Assembly (NCBI RefSeq): GCF_034366785.1 | Contig: NZ_CP112932.1 | Span: 1,176,501 to 1,240,500 of the forward strand | Origin: Candidatus Trichorickettsia mobilis | Lineage (GTDB): Bacteria; Pseudomonadota; Alphaproteobacteria; Rickettsiales; Rickettsiaceae | Direction of reading: 5' to 3' | DNA: 64,000 nucleotides | Translations under genes and position numbers: made by a program | Notes under the pieces: generated by a model | Told to the model about the DNA's origin: nothing | The model's database searches: none | The model's input: the letters and a program-made list of their open reading frames with translations, nothing else | Part shown: piece after piece, positions 43,892 through 52,773 of the stretch | How positions within the stretch are numbered: the first letter of the stretch is position 1 | How the letters are laid out: each line of letters starts with the position of its first letter

Positions 43892-45189
43892 TTCATCAAC
43901 TCTGTTACTATTTCACTCATAGTCTTAGAGACTTGATCATTCGTATAATTCAGCAACTCATTAAGAGGACGCAGTGATTTTACTGAAACAACAGGTGCTA
44001 TAGCTGAGTCACGAACAAAACTAGCGGAGTTAAGTTTTTCAAGTAATTGGTCTCTTACACTATTATCAATCCTACCAAGATGATTCGGACATGGAAAAAC
44101 AACAAAATTATTTTTTTTGATAATATTGTTCAGAAATTGTTTCTCTTTTGCATTAAGACTATCTTTAGAATTAATTATACTAACCAAAGCAGCTTTATAG
44201 TTTTTTATTTGCTGTGCCTTAGTAAAGCAAAAAACAACACTATTAGCAAGATCCGGCCTATTATCAAACATCGCGGTCATCTTGGATATTATACTTCTAA
44301 AGGCGGTACTTCTTTTAGCTGCAATATCTGCTTCCTCCACAACTGCTAGGATTTTTACTGCTCTAGCTTTGTCACCAATTTTTGCAATACTAAACGCATT
44401 ACTGATATTAGCAGCAGAGCCTCCGGTATCTTCAAAACCCGGACAATCCCAATAAGTGCCAGTGCCTGTGTATCTTCCAGGAACAGAAGTTTCAGATACA
44501 CAATCATGTCCTATATTTGCTACTTGATCTTCACAAGCAATGCGCAAAGAATTGCTATTTTCTGCATGTTCTGCTACTAGAATGTGACCTAGCAAATAAT
44601 TCACCAAAGTACTCTTGCCAGAACCAGTGTCACCACAGACAAGTGTTGCTTCTAGGTCAGAAACATCATCATTTGCACCAACAACTGCAGCAACTGTTTT
44701 ATTGCCATAGACAACGTCATCAACCATACGTCTAAAATAACTTTTTGCTTCGCTTGGAGTAGTATGAAGGTTGCCCTCTCTTTCTTGCTCTTCTACGAGT
44801 TCATTAATAGCTTCTTCCCTCTCATGTCGACTTGCTCTCTTCATCGCTTCGAGGCCTTTCTTTATTTCATCTTTTACCCCACCACCGCCGATAAGCTTAT
44901 GGTGCACCGATACTCTATCTACCCCGTCATCTGAATGCAAAATTTTGGCAAAAGCATTTCCAAAATAACCACTAAACACTTTTGGATTTTTATTTTCTGT
45001 TAATTCTTTCGGCAAGTTTTCAACTGACACTTCTCTTTTAGCACCTTTAATGTCAAGAATGTATGCTGAAATCTTATTGTTTGATTTTTCAAATTCTACT
45101 AGCTTATCATTAGTTGCCCGTAATCTTTGCCCTAATTTTTGTGACTGTAATAACCTATAACTACCTTCAACATCAGTATTAATTTTCAT
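43879..45189 (-). CDS. Orphan P-loop GTPase (AIG1/septin/dynamin-like)
   Basis: The G1 motif GDTGSGKST is at residues 186-194, followed by LVNYLLG. A G3-like motif DCPGFEDTGG is at 248-257. FCFTKAQQIKN (about 320-330) could be a divergent G4. The 180-residue N-terminal extension has a charged helical stretch (EREEAINELVEEQEREG). There is no signal or membrane segment. The DCPGFxDT form resembles eukaryotic AIG1/GIMAP and protist GTPases more than bacterial housekeeping GTPases. An excellent ribosome site (GGAGG) precedes the ATG. The end overlaps the next frame. It may be an effector; family assignment is by motif only. Confidence 0.75.
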   Translation of the reverse strand: MKINTDVEGSYRLLQSQKLGQRLRATNDKLVEFEKSNNKISAYILDIKGAKREVSVENLPKELTENKNPKVFSGYFGNAFAKILHSDDGVDRVSVHHKLIGGGGVKDEIKKGLEAMKRASRHEREEAINELVEEQEREGNLHTTPSEAKSYFRRMVDDVVYGNKTVAAVVGANDDVSDLEATLVCGDTGSGKSTLVNYLLGHILVAEHAENSNSLRIACEDQVANIGHDCVSETSVPGRYTGTGTYWDCPGFEDTGGSAANISNAFSIAKIGDKARAVKILAVVEEADIAAKRSTAFRSIISKMTAMFDNRPDLANSVVFCFTKAQQIKNYKAALVSIINSKDSLNAKEKQFLNNIIKKNNFVVFPCPNHLGRIDNSVRDQLLEKLNSASFVRDSAIAPVVSVKSLRPLNELLNYTNDQVSKTMSEIVTELMKCLI

Positions 45190-45522
45190 AATAATCCTCC
45201 AAATAAAATGAACTGTACATTGCCATATAGATTTACAAGATTAATCAATACTTCTGTCTCACTAGCTCTCAATTTTTTAGTACTTAATGAGGTAGAATCT
45301 TTTTAATTTCGTAGAATCTATATAATTAAACCATAGGTTGTATTAATTAAATTTTCAACACCTTAAGTTGAGCTTAGAGAAAGAATAATTCTTAAACCAG
45401 AGGTTGTGGCATAAAAACCACACGCTCACTGATTTTTATATATTTTAGACGCTAATTAAACTAGCACTAGGAAAACGAAGGTTGAGCATCGCAAGCGTCA
45501 TTAGTATGTGAGGAGTGCAGAT

Positions 45523-45605
45523 CTTTGGATACGACAACGCAATTCTCAATTTTCGCCGAGTATACCTCTCGTAAATGAAGAGTTGGTAGACGATAGTAAA
45601 CTTGG
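45523..45605. repeat. Copy of the GAGTATAC / AAAATTGAGAATTGCG repeat
   Basis: The segment cgcaattctcaattttcgcc followed by gagtatacctc matches in reverse complement the sequence directly after rvhB9 at 60573-60612. It continues into tgaagagttggtaga, which matches the left end of the repeat at 55-179. Confidence 0.75.
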
Positions 45606-45634
45606 GGAGTTGCAAGCTATAGCCTCAAATCATA

Positions 45635-45701
45635 GTCATGCTGAACTCGTTTCAGCATCTCCTCAGTACCTAATTAGATGTTGAAACGAGTTCAGCATGA
45701 C
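45635..45701. repeat. Perfect-type hairpin GTCATGCTGAACTCGTTTC
   Basis: Arms gtcatgctgaactcgtttca and the inverted copy ending cagcatgac are paired over about 26 bases around a 15-base loop. This is a typical alphaproteobacterial REP-like hairpin. It lies 40 bases past the end of ftsW, where it could stabilise or stop that transcript. Confidence 0.85.
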
Positions 45702-45741
45702 AAATGTTGTTGCAACTTTTGAAGTAGTTTCAGCATATATA

Positions 45742-46872
45742 CTATAAGTGAATGTCCTGTATCTTGTACTGAGTAACGGAAGGCGCTTGCTTGGTTAGAC
45801 CAAGCATAATACCCATGCCAATAGCAATGGCAATTGTTGAAGAGCCACCATAACTAATGAAAGGTAATGTCATACCTTTAGTAGGCAATAAATTTAACGT
45901 TACTCCAATATTAATAATCGATTGTAGACCAAATTGAGCAATAATACCAGTTGTTGCTAATCTGATAAATTTATCTTCTACATTGATAAGTTTATATAAA
46001 CATCTGATTACTATAAAGGCAAAGGTAGTTATTATAACCAAACAGATGATAGCTCCAAATTCTTCACCAGCAACTGCAAAAATAAAATCTGTATGAGAAT
46101 CTGGAAGAGTCTGTTTTACCGCTCCTTCACCGGGACCACGACCGTATAATCCACCATGTTCAAAGGCCATAATCGATTTTCTTACTTGATAATTTTCGCT
46201 GCTTTCCGGATCAAGGAAGCTGTTTATTCTTACCGTAACATGCGGTAGAAAAAAATAAGCCAATAATACCCCAAATATACTAGTCATGAATGCAAATATA
46301 ATCCAGAATATAGGCATGCCGGCAACGAATAATTGTACGCCAAAAACAGCAGTTACTATAACTAGCATGCCAAAATCCGGTTGTGTAACAAGTAATCCAG
46401 CAACAATAAAGTATAATATTGCACAAATAATAAAACTTGGAAATTCTTCTTCAGATTTTAAAGATAATAACCATCCGGTAACAACTGCAAAAAGAGGTTT
46501 GATAAATTCTGATGGTTGTAGTGAAAAACCACCTACATTAATCCATCGTACTGCTCCTTTAACTTCATAACCATAAAATTTTACTAAAACCAATAAGATA
46601 ACATTTACTAAAAATCCTAAAATTGCTAGTCTTTTTAGCTGATTTTTGTCTAATGATGAAGTTAAAATAATGATGATAATAGCAATTAATAAATAAAAGG
46701 GTTGTCTAGAAGAAAAATAATGTTCATCTAAACCAATACGGGCAGCTACCATTGCGCCAGAAGTAGTAACTAATATTAAGCTGAAACAAAATAAAATTAT
46801 TAAAGAAATAATAATTTGTTGATCTATGCTTCGCCACCATAGCCTAAAAAAACTAGTTTGATTATGACGCAT
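45742..46872 (-). CDS. ftsW: FtsW, septal peptidoglycan glycosyltransferase (SEDS family)
   Basis: Polytopic membrane protein of 376 residues with about ten hydrophobic segments. SEDS-family signatures: GFSLQPSEFIKPLFA, TQPDFGMLVIVTAVFG, DSHTDFIFAVAGEEFGAI and GMTLPFISYGGSSTIA. The last two are characteristic of FtsW/RodA. It overlaps the end of murD by 11 bases, and the murD-ftsW order is that of the division cluster, favouring FtsW over RodA. murG normally follows it but here lies beyond the GTPase genes. Confidence 0.93.
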   Translation of the reverse strand: MRHNQTSFFRLWWRSIDQQIIISLIILFCFSLILVTTSGAMVAARIGLDEHYFSSRQPFYLLIAIIIIILTSSLDKNQLKRLAILGFLVNVILLVLVKFYGYEVKGAVRWINVGGFSLQPSEFIKPLFAVVTGWLLSLKSEEEFPSFIICAILYFIVAGLLVTQPDFGMLVIVTAVFGVQLFVAGMPIFWIIFAFMTSIFGVLLAYFFLPHVTVRINSFLDPESSENYQVRKSIMAFEHGGLYGRGPGEGAVKQTLPDSHTDFIFAVAGEEFGAIICLVIITTFAFIVIRCLYKLINVEDKFIRLATTGIIAQFGLQSIINIGVTLNLLPTKGMTLPFISYGGSSTIAIAIGMGIMLGLTKQAPSVTQYKIQDIHL

Positions 46873-48265
46873 TAAAATTTGGCCTTTGTATACAAAATTT
46901 TACAAACATTTCACCACGTTGTTCAAAGTTTAAGAATTGATCGTAGGAACTAGCTGCTGGTGCCAGCAAGATATTCATTCGTTTTTTATTATCAAGAGTA
47001 GAGCAAGCTTCTAATGCATCACGGAAAGCTGAGTCGACCGCTTCTTCTAGATCTTTACATATATGCACATTTACTGCAGTACCAGCTAAAGTTTGAGCAA
47101 ATAATTCCTTATCTTGTCCAAATAAATAAGCTTTATTTATACGATTAAACCATGGTTTTATGGCTTCAATACCTCCGCTTTTAGCAATACCACCAGCTAG
47201 CCAATAAATATTATCAAGAGTTGAAATCGATTTTATAGCGGCCTCAGCATTTGTTGCTTTGCTGTCGTTATAAACTTCAATATTACTAATAGAGCCTACA
47301 TATTGCATACGGTGCGGTAAACCAGAGAAAGATGAGAGAGCTTGTACTATTTGTTCGGGTTTTACTTTTACAAGACAACAAGCTGCGTAACTTGCGGCAA
47401 TATTTTCACGGTTATGAGCGCCTTGTAAAGACTTGACATAAGGTAATTCAATAACCACTGACTCATCTCCAATATTATCATATATGGTATTTTCTAGTAC
47501 GGTAATACCATCTGGCAGTTGCTCCATTGCAGAAACAGGAATAATTTTTACTAAAGATTGTGGTCGTTGTTTGAATTGCGCATAAATATTTTTAGTAATA
47601 ATATTATCAACACCAATTATTCGGTAACACAAACTATCTGTAGCTGAGGGCAGTAAAATTTTTTGTTTGGCGTTAATATAATTATCCATAGTTAGGTGTC
47701 GATCAAGATGATCCGGAGTAATATTTAACAATATTGCAATCTTTGCTCTAAAATTATTGATTAATTCCAATTGGAAAGAAGATAGTTCTAAGACATATCC
47801 AGTTTTATTTGATGGCAGACTAAGCGCGGCATTACCAAGGTTACCGCCTGCAGGGTAGTCTATGCCGGCAAATTGTAAAATATGGGCAATTAATGCAGTA
47901 GTAGTGCTTTTACCGTTAGTGCCGGTAACCGCTATAAAATCTGCCTTATGATATTCTTCAAATAATAGGTCAATGTCTGAAGTAATGGTAATTTTGTTGG
48001 CTTCAGCTATCTTTATTAAAGGATGAGATAACGGAATGCCAGGGCTTAATAATATTTTGTCTAGCTGCGTCCATTTAGGGTTAGTTAAATCAACAATTTT
48101 GGCTTCAGGATAAATTGTTTGAAATTTTTGACAATTATTATAATTATCATCGTAACAAATAATTTGTGTTGCGAATGATGTTAACGCAGAATAAGCAGCA
48201 ATACCGGTTCTGTTAAGCCCAAATATGCCAATTTTTTTACCAGCTTGTGAAAGTAAGTGTATCAT
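46862..48265 (-). CDS. murD: UDP-N-acetylmuramoylalanine--D-glutamate ligase
   Basis: Adds D-glutamate to the peptidoglycan precursor. The N-terminal Rossmann domain has IGIFGLNRTGIA; the ATP loop TGTNGKST is at residues 114-121; then YVLELSSFQLE, NITPDHLDRH, GLPHRMQYVG, VYNDSKATNAEA and LLAPAASSYDQFLNFEQRGE. Length 467 aa. Translationally coupled to ftsW. It is divergent from lipB with only about 60 bases between the start codons. Confidence 0.96.
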   Translation of the reverse strand: MIHLLSQAGKKIGIFGLNRTGIAAYSALTSFATQIICYDDNYNNCQKFQTIYPEAKIVDLTNPKWTQLDKILLSPGIPLSHPLIKIAEANKITITSDIDLLFEEYHKADFIAVTGTNGKSTTTALIAHILQFAGIDYPAGGNLGNAALSLPSNKTGYVLELSSFQLELINNFRAKIAILLNITPDHLDRHLTMDNYINAKQKILLPSATDSLCYRIIGVDNIITKNIYAQFKQRPQSLVKIIPVSAMEQLPDGITVLENTIYDNIGDESVVIELPYVKSLQGAHNRENIAASYAACCLVKVKPEQIVQALSSFSGLPHRMQYVGSISNIEVYNDSKATNAEAAIKSISTLDNIYWLAGGIAKSGGIEAIKPWFNRINKAYLFGQDKELFAQTLAGTAVNVHICKDLEEAVDSAFRDALEACSTLDNKKRMNILLAPAASSYDQFLNFEQRGEMFVKFCIQRPNFNAS

Positions 48266-48323
48266 AATTTAGAAATTATATTTAATGTATGATACAATAG
48301 CGGATTTTATTATTATTCTCAAT

Positions 48324-48950
48324 ATGGTTCAGTGGATTACTTTACCTGGCATCTCGGATTATCAGCAAACCATCGAATTAATGGAAGATACGGTAGCTTC
48401 AGTGATTTCTGGCACTGTGGATGAAACTATTTATCTATTGGAGCATAATGAAGTATATACAGCAGGAAGTAGCTTTAAGGTTAATGAGTTGTTGAATAGC
48501 AATGAAATACCAGTAGTTTATACTGGTAGAGGCGGTAAATTTACCTATCACGGTAAGGGGCAAAGGATAATTTATCCGGTGTTGAATTTATCAATCGCTA
48601 GAAGGTCTAAGGATCTAAAATTATATATTCACATGTTAGAAAATTGGATCATAAATGTTTTAAGGCAAATAGATATCGAAGCTTTTACGATCCACAATAA
48701 AGTTGGCATTTGGGTTAGACATTTAGGGCAGGAAGCAAAAATTGCTGCCATTGGTATACGAGTGAGAAAGTGGGTGACTTATCACGGAATAGCAGTAAAT
48801 ATTAGTACTGATCTTAAAAAATTCTCTGGCATTATTCCATGTGGTATTGAAGGTGGACAGACAGTATCTCTATCGGCTTTAGGAGCTTCAGTAACACTTC
48901 AGCAGTTTGATTGCATTTTACAGCAAGAGTTCAATAAAATAGGCTTCTAA
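48324..48950 (+). CDS. lipB: Octanoyltransferase, lipoate biosynthesis
   Basis: Moves octanoate from ACP to the lipoyl domains of E2 and GcvH proteins. I use the ATG at 48324 ([14 protein letters not shown]); the longer frame adds 13 residues that overlap the promoter space shared with murD. The acyl-binding segment is [14 protein letters not shown] at residues 68-80, with Lys where most homologues have Pro in HGPGQ. The catalytic dyad is Lys139 ([10 protein letters not shown]) and Cys173 (GIIPCGI). Length 208 aa is normal. Confidence 0.93.
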   Translation: MVQWITLPGISDYQQTIELMEDTVASVISGTVDETIYLLEHNEVYTAGSSFKVNELLNSNEIPVVYTGRGGKFTYHGKGQRIIYPVLNLSIARRSKDLKLYIHMLENWIINVLRQIDIEAFTIHNKVGIWVRHLGQEAKIAAIGIRVRKWVTYHGIAVNISTDLKKFSGIIPCGIEGGQTVSLSALGASVTLQQFDCILQQEFNKIGF

Positions 48951-49002
48951 CTTCAAGCTAATATAGCTATAATTTGTTGAGCAGTTTGCTACATAATTCA
49001 GC

Positions 49003-49144
49003 GTGAATGTTGTTCGCAGTTTTAGAAAAAGTCATTACGAGCCACTTAGCAGTGGCTTGCAATGACAGACACTTGATACAGTTTATTAAACCCTCTCAGT
49101 TCAACAGATATACTAACACTGGAAAACTTGTAAACAACGCTCAC
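49003..49144. repeat. MITE-like element with GTGAGCGTTGTT ends
   Basis: Inverted ends (gtgaatgttgttcgcagttt; aaaacttgtaaacaacgctc) enclose the cattacgagccacttagcag hairpin and the cttgatacagtttattaaac end motif of the GTGTTCA family. It sits between lipB and the TPR pseudogene. Confidence 0.75.
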
Positions 49145-49155
49145 ATCAACTTAAT

Positions 49156-49871
49156 TTACACAATATTGTCTTCATTATCTTCAATTTTAGGGTTAATTCC
49201 AATTAAAACTATATCGCGTGCTTCATTGGCTATCTCTAGATTATAGTAAGGCGTTTTAAGATCTTTATTTATCTCAATTGCTTTTTCATAGCTGTCAATC
49301 GCTTGTGCATACTTGTTTAATTTGTATGAGGTATAACCTAATTGTAGCAGTCAAGCGCTTCCGCAAACATATTTAAGTGGTGATGGTAGACACAAGATTG
49401 AATATACCAAGCTTCAAAACAATTAGGATCTATTATAATTGCCTTATTGCAGCATTCAAGTGCCTTATCATACTGGTGTGAATTACGAAAAGTACTGCCT
49501 CGCTCACACCAAAATTTTGAGTCTTGTGACTCGAACGGTTCGTTTGTATTGATAAGGTTGGTAACACCGGCATGAAGAAATGGTTCAAGATATAATATAT
49601 TACAGCCATCATTGAAAATGTTGGTTTTGTTATAAGCTTTTGCAGCAGTGATGTAAGATGTAAACATTTCTACGCTATGTATATCTCTTAACGTTTTGGG
49701 CAATTTTCTGGTTTAATCTCATAGCACATATCATCAACATTATCGTATAGATATACAAATACGCCAGCTTGCTGATACGGTGCATAGGTTAGTACTATTT
49801 TTTGTCCATTAGCAGTAAATTAATGTGTCAGTAATGGCGGAAAAATAATTTTCTTTCATAATAATACCCAT
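49156..49871 (-). pseudogene. TPR-repeat protein, several frameshifts
   Basis: Three frames join into one protein. From about 49871: MGIIMKENYFSAITDT, then, shifted, FTANGQKIVLTYAPYQQAG and DNVDDMCYEIKPENCPK (to about 49700). The main open piece (49338-49703) carries the TPR unit QYDKALECCNKAIIIDPNCFEAWY and MFAEALDC (broken here: QYDKALECCNKAI, DPNCFEAWY). After a frameshift at about 49345 it continues as LGYTSYKLNKYAQAIDSYEKA and IEINKDLKTPYYNLEIANEA up to a TAA at 49156. TPR helices continue across the break, so the parts clearly belonged together. Confidence 0.75.
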
Positions 49872-50067
49872 TATATTTCGGAAATCGCTAATATAATATG
49901 AGTTGAGTGTTGTTGCAACTAAGAAAAGAGTGGTGATTCCAAGTTTTAGTTTAATTTTAGCACTGAAGTAAGTAAAACTAAGGTTCTGACATTTTAACTT
50001 GAAAATATTTAGATCTCAGTTATAATTTTTAAGCTTTTGCTTAGAGTTAAGTACTCAAGTAAATAAA

Positions 50068-50186
50068 TTCACACGCAGGAAGTGTATGTTAGTCCGGATG
50101 AAGGCTCCGGAGTTCAATATTCTGCGGCGGGAGATAGTTTGAAGCTTAGTGTTTTAAACTACTTAATAACTAACATTTAAATTTTT
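50068..50186 (+). promoter_or_regulatory. Structured leader of rpsB-tsf
   Basis: The untranslated stretch before rpsB is richer in G+C than its surroundings. It contains a hairpin of TCCGGA (50093-50098) with TCCGGA (50106-50111), followed by ctgcggcgggag and a second pair AGTTT / AAACT (about 50136-50160). It may be an autoregulatory site for ribosomal protein S2. Seen as pairing only. Confidence 0.45.
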
Positions 50187-50197
50187 AAGGAGATATA

Positions 50198-51076
50198 ATG
50201 TCAAAGCTACCAGTTGTTAGCATTGCTGAATTACTTGATGCCGGAGTTCATTTTGGCCATAAAACAGCTCGTTGGAATCCAAAAATGGCACCGTATATTT
50301 ACGGTATAAAGGACGATATTCATATTATTAATTTACAACAAACAGCGGCTCTTATTCCAATAGCACTTAATGTAATTTATGAAACCGTAAAAAATGGTGG
50401 GAAAGTTTTATTCGTAAGCACTAAAGTTCAAGCAAGCGATATTGTTGCTGAATATGCAGAAAAATGTGGACAATATTATGTTAATCATCGATGGCTTGGT
50501 GGAATGTTAACTAATTGGGGCACTATTTCTCGTTCTATAAAGAAGCTGGATAATCTTGAGAAAATTTTAAACAACGAAGAGGAAGCTGCTGGATATACTA
50601 AGAAAGAAGCTTTAGAGATCACTAGAAAAAAAGACAAATTGATTAAGTCTTTAGGTGGAATTCGTAATTTGCACGATAGACCTGATTTGCTAGTGATAAT
50701 TGATACTAACAAAGAACATTTAGCGGTAAAAGAAGCGGTTAAGCTTGAAATCCCAATGGTAGCAGTGGTTGATACTAATTCTGATCCAGACGCTATTCAA
50801 TTTCCTATCCCAGGAAATGATGATGCCATGAGGTCTATTAGGTTATATTGTCAGCTATTTGCAAAAGCGGTACTTGCTGGAGTTGAGGATGCTCTTGTGG
50901 CTAGTGGTGTCGATATTGGAGCTATGGATTCTTCAGAAATGACCACAAAAAATATCAGCAGTATTACTAAATTCAAGCAACCAAAAAGAGTTTCTAAGGC
51001 TACTGCTATGGATGTAGAAACTAGAACTGCAGAAGAGTTTGAAATAGGACTACAGGCTGATAATAAGCAAAGCTAA
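50198..51076 (+). CDS. rpsB: Ribosomal protein S2
   Basis: Small-subunit protein needed for S1 binding. Family text: [68 protein letters not shown] and [20 protein letters not shown]. The 292-residue chain has a C-terminal extension of about 50 residues, common in alphaproteobacteria. AAGGAGATATA before the ATG is the best ribosome site in the window. It is 44 bases before tsf. Confidence 0.97.
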   Translation: MSKLPVVSIAELLDAGVHFGHKTARWNPKMAPYIYGIKDDIHIINLQQTAALIPIALNVIYETVKNGGKVLFVSTKVQASDIVAEYAEKCGQYYVNHRWLGGMLTNWGTISRSIKKLDNLEKILNNEEEAAGYTKKEALEITRKKDKLIKSLGGIRNLHDRPDLLVIIDTNKEHLAVKEAVKLEIPMVAVVDTNSDPDAIQFPIPGNDDAMRSIRLYCQLFAKAVLAGVEDALVASGVDIGAMDSSEMTTKNISSITKFKQPKRVSKATAMDVETRTAEEFEIGLQADNKQS

Positions 51077-51120
51077 ATTAGTGTGTGTGAACGATTGTAA
51101 ATTAAGTTAAGAGAGTAAGA

Positions 51121-52035
51121 ATGATTAGTGCGTCACTTGTAAAAGATTTAAGAGAAAAAACCGGTGCTGGGATGATGGATTGCAAAAAAGCTCTGTTGGA
51201 AACAAATGGAGATTTTGAAGCAGCAATAGATTGGTTAAGAACAAAAGGGCTGGCTGCTGCCGCTAAAAAAGCTGAAAGGATAGCAGCTGAGGGGCTGACT
51301 GCTGCTATAGTTGTAGGCAACAGAGGAGCGGTAGTAGAAGTTAATTCAGAAACTGATTTTGTTGCTCGTAATGAACAATTTCAACATTTAGTGAAATCAA
51401 TTGGCGAATTAGCTGTGCAGTGTGATAATTTTGAATCATTGACGGCGGCCTCAATGCCAAGCGGCAAGTCAGTAGCTGATGAAATTATAGAGAACATTTC
51501 TACAATTGGTGAAAATATTAATTTACGACGAATGAACGTAGTAAAAGTCCAAGATGGAGTTATTGCGTCTTATGTTCATAATAGTGTAGTTGAAGGACTT
51601 GGTAAAATAGCAGTAATAGTAGGTTTAGAGTCAAAAGCAGCTGATAAAACTAAACTTAAATCATTGGGTAAACAAATAGCTATGCATATTGCTGCATTAA
51701 AACCACAGGCATTAAACCAATCTGATTTAGATCCTGCATTAATACAGCGTGAACGTGATATTTTCTTTGAACAATCTAGAGCTTCTGGTAAACCAGATAA
51801 TATCATTGAAAAAATGATTGAAGGTAGAATTCGTAAGTTTTTTGAAGAAGTAGTGCTAGTGGATCAAGTATTTGTTATTGATGGCAAATTAAGAATTTCT
51901 GAGGTGTTGGCTAATGCTGCAAAAGATTTAGGTGCCGAGTTGACTATTGCCAATTTTGTTCGTTATGAGGTTGGAGAAGGTATAGAGCAGGAAGATAAAA
52001 ATTTTGCAGATGAAGTTGCGGCAGTGATGAAGTAA
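51121..52035 (+). CDS. tsf: Elongation factor Ts
   Basis: Recycles EF-Tu-GDP. The N-terminal UBA-like domain has [20 protein letters not shown]; the core contains [27 protein letters not shown] and a coiled-coil/C-terminal part follow. Length 304 aa. Cotranscribed with rpsB, as in nearly all bacteria. pyrH, which often follows, is absent; a lipoprotein gene follows instead. Confidence 0.97.
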   Translation: MISASLVKDLREKTGAGMMDCKKALLETNGDFEAAIDWLRTKGLAAAAKKAERIAAEGLTAAIVVGNRGAVVEVNSETDFVARNEQFQHLVKSIGELAVQCDNFESLTAASMPSGKSVADEIIENISTIGENINLRRMNVVKVQDGVIASYVHNSVVEGLGKIAVIVGLESKAADKTKLKSLGKQIAMHIAALKPQALNQSDLDPALIQRERDIFFEQSRASGKPDNIIEKMIEGRIRKFFEEVVLVDQVFVIDGKLRISEVLANAAKDLGAELTIANFVRYEVGEGIEQEDKNFADEVAAVMK

Positions 52036-52060
52036 TAAAATTAATTTAGAAGGTAATTTT

Positions 52061-52381
52061 ATGAATAAAGCTATATTTACTATTTTATGTTGTGCAATGC
52101 TTATAGGGTGTAGTGGAAAATCGCATCCTAAAATGATTAGTTTTACTCCAGCTAGTGTTGTAGTAGATTATTCTGATAATGATTTATATGAGGCAACCGG
52201 ATTAGCTCAACAATTTTGTTCGTCTATAAATAAAGATGCTCAGTACGTCAGAACTAATGAAACAGGTTGGGTATCAAAAGAGCGTCATGCTTTTTTTAAT
52301 TGTATAGAATCTGCAAATAGGAATGCTCATCATAATAGTAATAGTAATACTACCATTCCAATTATTAATAATTTCAAATAA
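52061..52381 (+). CDS. Small putative lipoprotein
   Basis: 106 residues. The signal peptide ends in lipobox MLIGC (Cys17). The mature part has two further cysteines (FCSSIN and FNCIES) and aromatic/polar residues, ending in a His/Asn/Ser-rich tail. AGAAGG lies before the ATG. It follows tsf by 25 bases, so probably read from the rpsB promoter. I do not recognise the family. Confidence 0.75.
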   Translation: MNKAIFTILCCAMLIGCSGKSHPKMISFTPASVVVDYSDNDLYEATGLAQQFCSSINKDAQYVRTNETGWVSKERHAFFNCIESANRNAHHNSNSNTTIPIINNFK

Positions 52382-52388
52382 ATTATTG

Positions 52389-52516
52389 TAGACCTTTTGC
52401 ATTACCTAGAAGGTTATGGGATTTTTCAGACAAAAATGCAGACAAGGGTCGCATGAGAGCTGGAGTAAAATTTTGACAACAAAGTATCAACTAGATATAG
52501 TTTATGCAAAGGTCTA
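52389..52516. repeat. MITE-like element upstream of bufA
   Basis: Inverted ends tagaccttttgcat and atgcaaaggtcta. These ends match the element at 40938-41087, and tttttcagacaaaaa near the left end is shared with it. The right end sits six bases before the bufA ATG and supplies AAAGG as its ribosome site. The last bases also account for the extra MQRSNK codons in the longer bufA frame. Confidence 0.85.
52473..52501 (+). promoter_or_regulatory. Repeat-borne sigma-70-like promoter for bufABC
   Basis: TTGACA (52473-52478), a 17-base spacer and TATAGT (52496-52501) lie inside the repeat and point at bufA, whose ATG is 21 bases after the -10 box. The same TTGACAACAAA...TATAG layout is present in the repeats at 13653 and 25109. 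Activity inferred. Confidence 0.6.
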
Positions 52517-52521
52517 ATAAA

Positions 52522-52773
52522 ATGCGTGATAAATTAAGCATAATACTTGTTACTGGTGTTTTAAGTCTTAATATTGCTGATATTGCAGCACAAGATAATG
52601 ATGATGTACCACAGGAGAAATGTTACTGCATAGCAAAAGCCGGCCGTAATGATTGTGCTACTAACTCACATAGTTGTGCGGGGTTGGCTACTAAAGATTT
52701 TGATTGCTCTGAATGGATGTATGTTGCTAGTGGATCTTGTCAAGAAGTTGGTGGCTCAGTAGAGAGTAAATAA
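52522..52773 (+). CDS. bufA: Bufferin-type RiPP precursor (DUF2282 family)
   Basis: 83-residue precursor of a ribosomally made, post-translationally modified peptide. A Sec-type signal peptide (about residues 1-23, ending IADIAA) precedes a core with KCYCIAKAGRNDCATNSHSC, then AGLATKDFDCSEW and GSCQEVGG. DUF2282 precursors usually have four cysteines, EKCYG...NDC...HSC...GTC; this one has six, with extra Cys in CYC and FDC. In known systems cysteines are turned into copper-binding thiooxazole-type groups and the peptide is exported. I start at 52522, as six earlier codons come from the repeat. The stop overlaps the ATG of the next gene (TAATG). Confidence 0.85.
   Translation: MRDKLSIILVTGVLSLNIADIAAQDNDDVPQEKCYCIAKAGRNDCATNSHSCAGLATKDFDCSEWMYVASGSCQEVGGSVESK

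Larger units (their letters stand above)
45190..45741. other. Intergenic region with several repeats
   Basis: No gene. Contains repeat copies at 45523-45605 and 45635-45701 and the TATGTGAGGAGTGCAG module near 45509, which is also found near 2521. Confidence 0.7.

Noticed and set aside
44047-44968. Frames antisense to the GTPase gene
   Set aside because: Shadows of a gene with a clear ribosome site and motifs.
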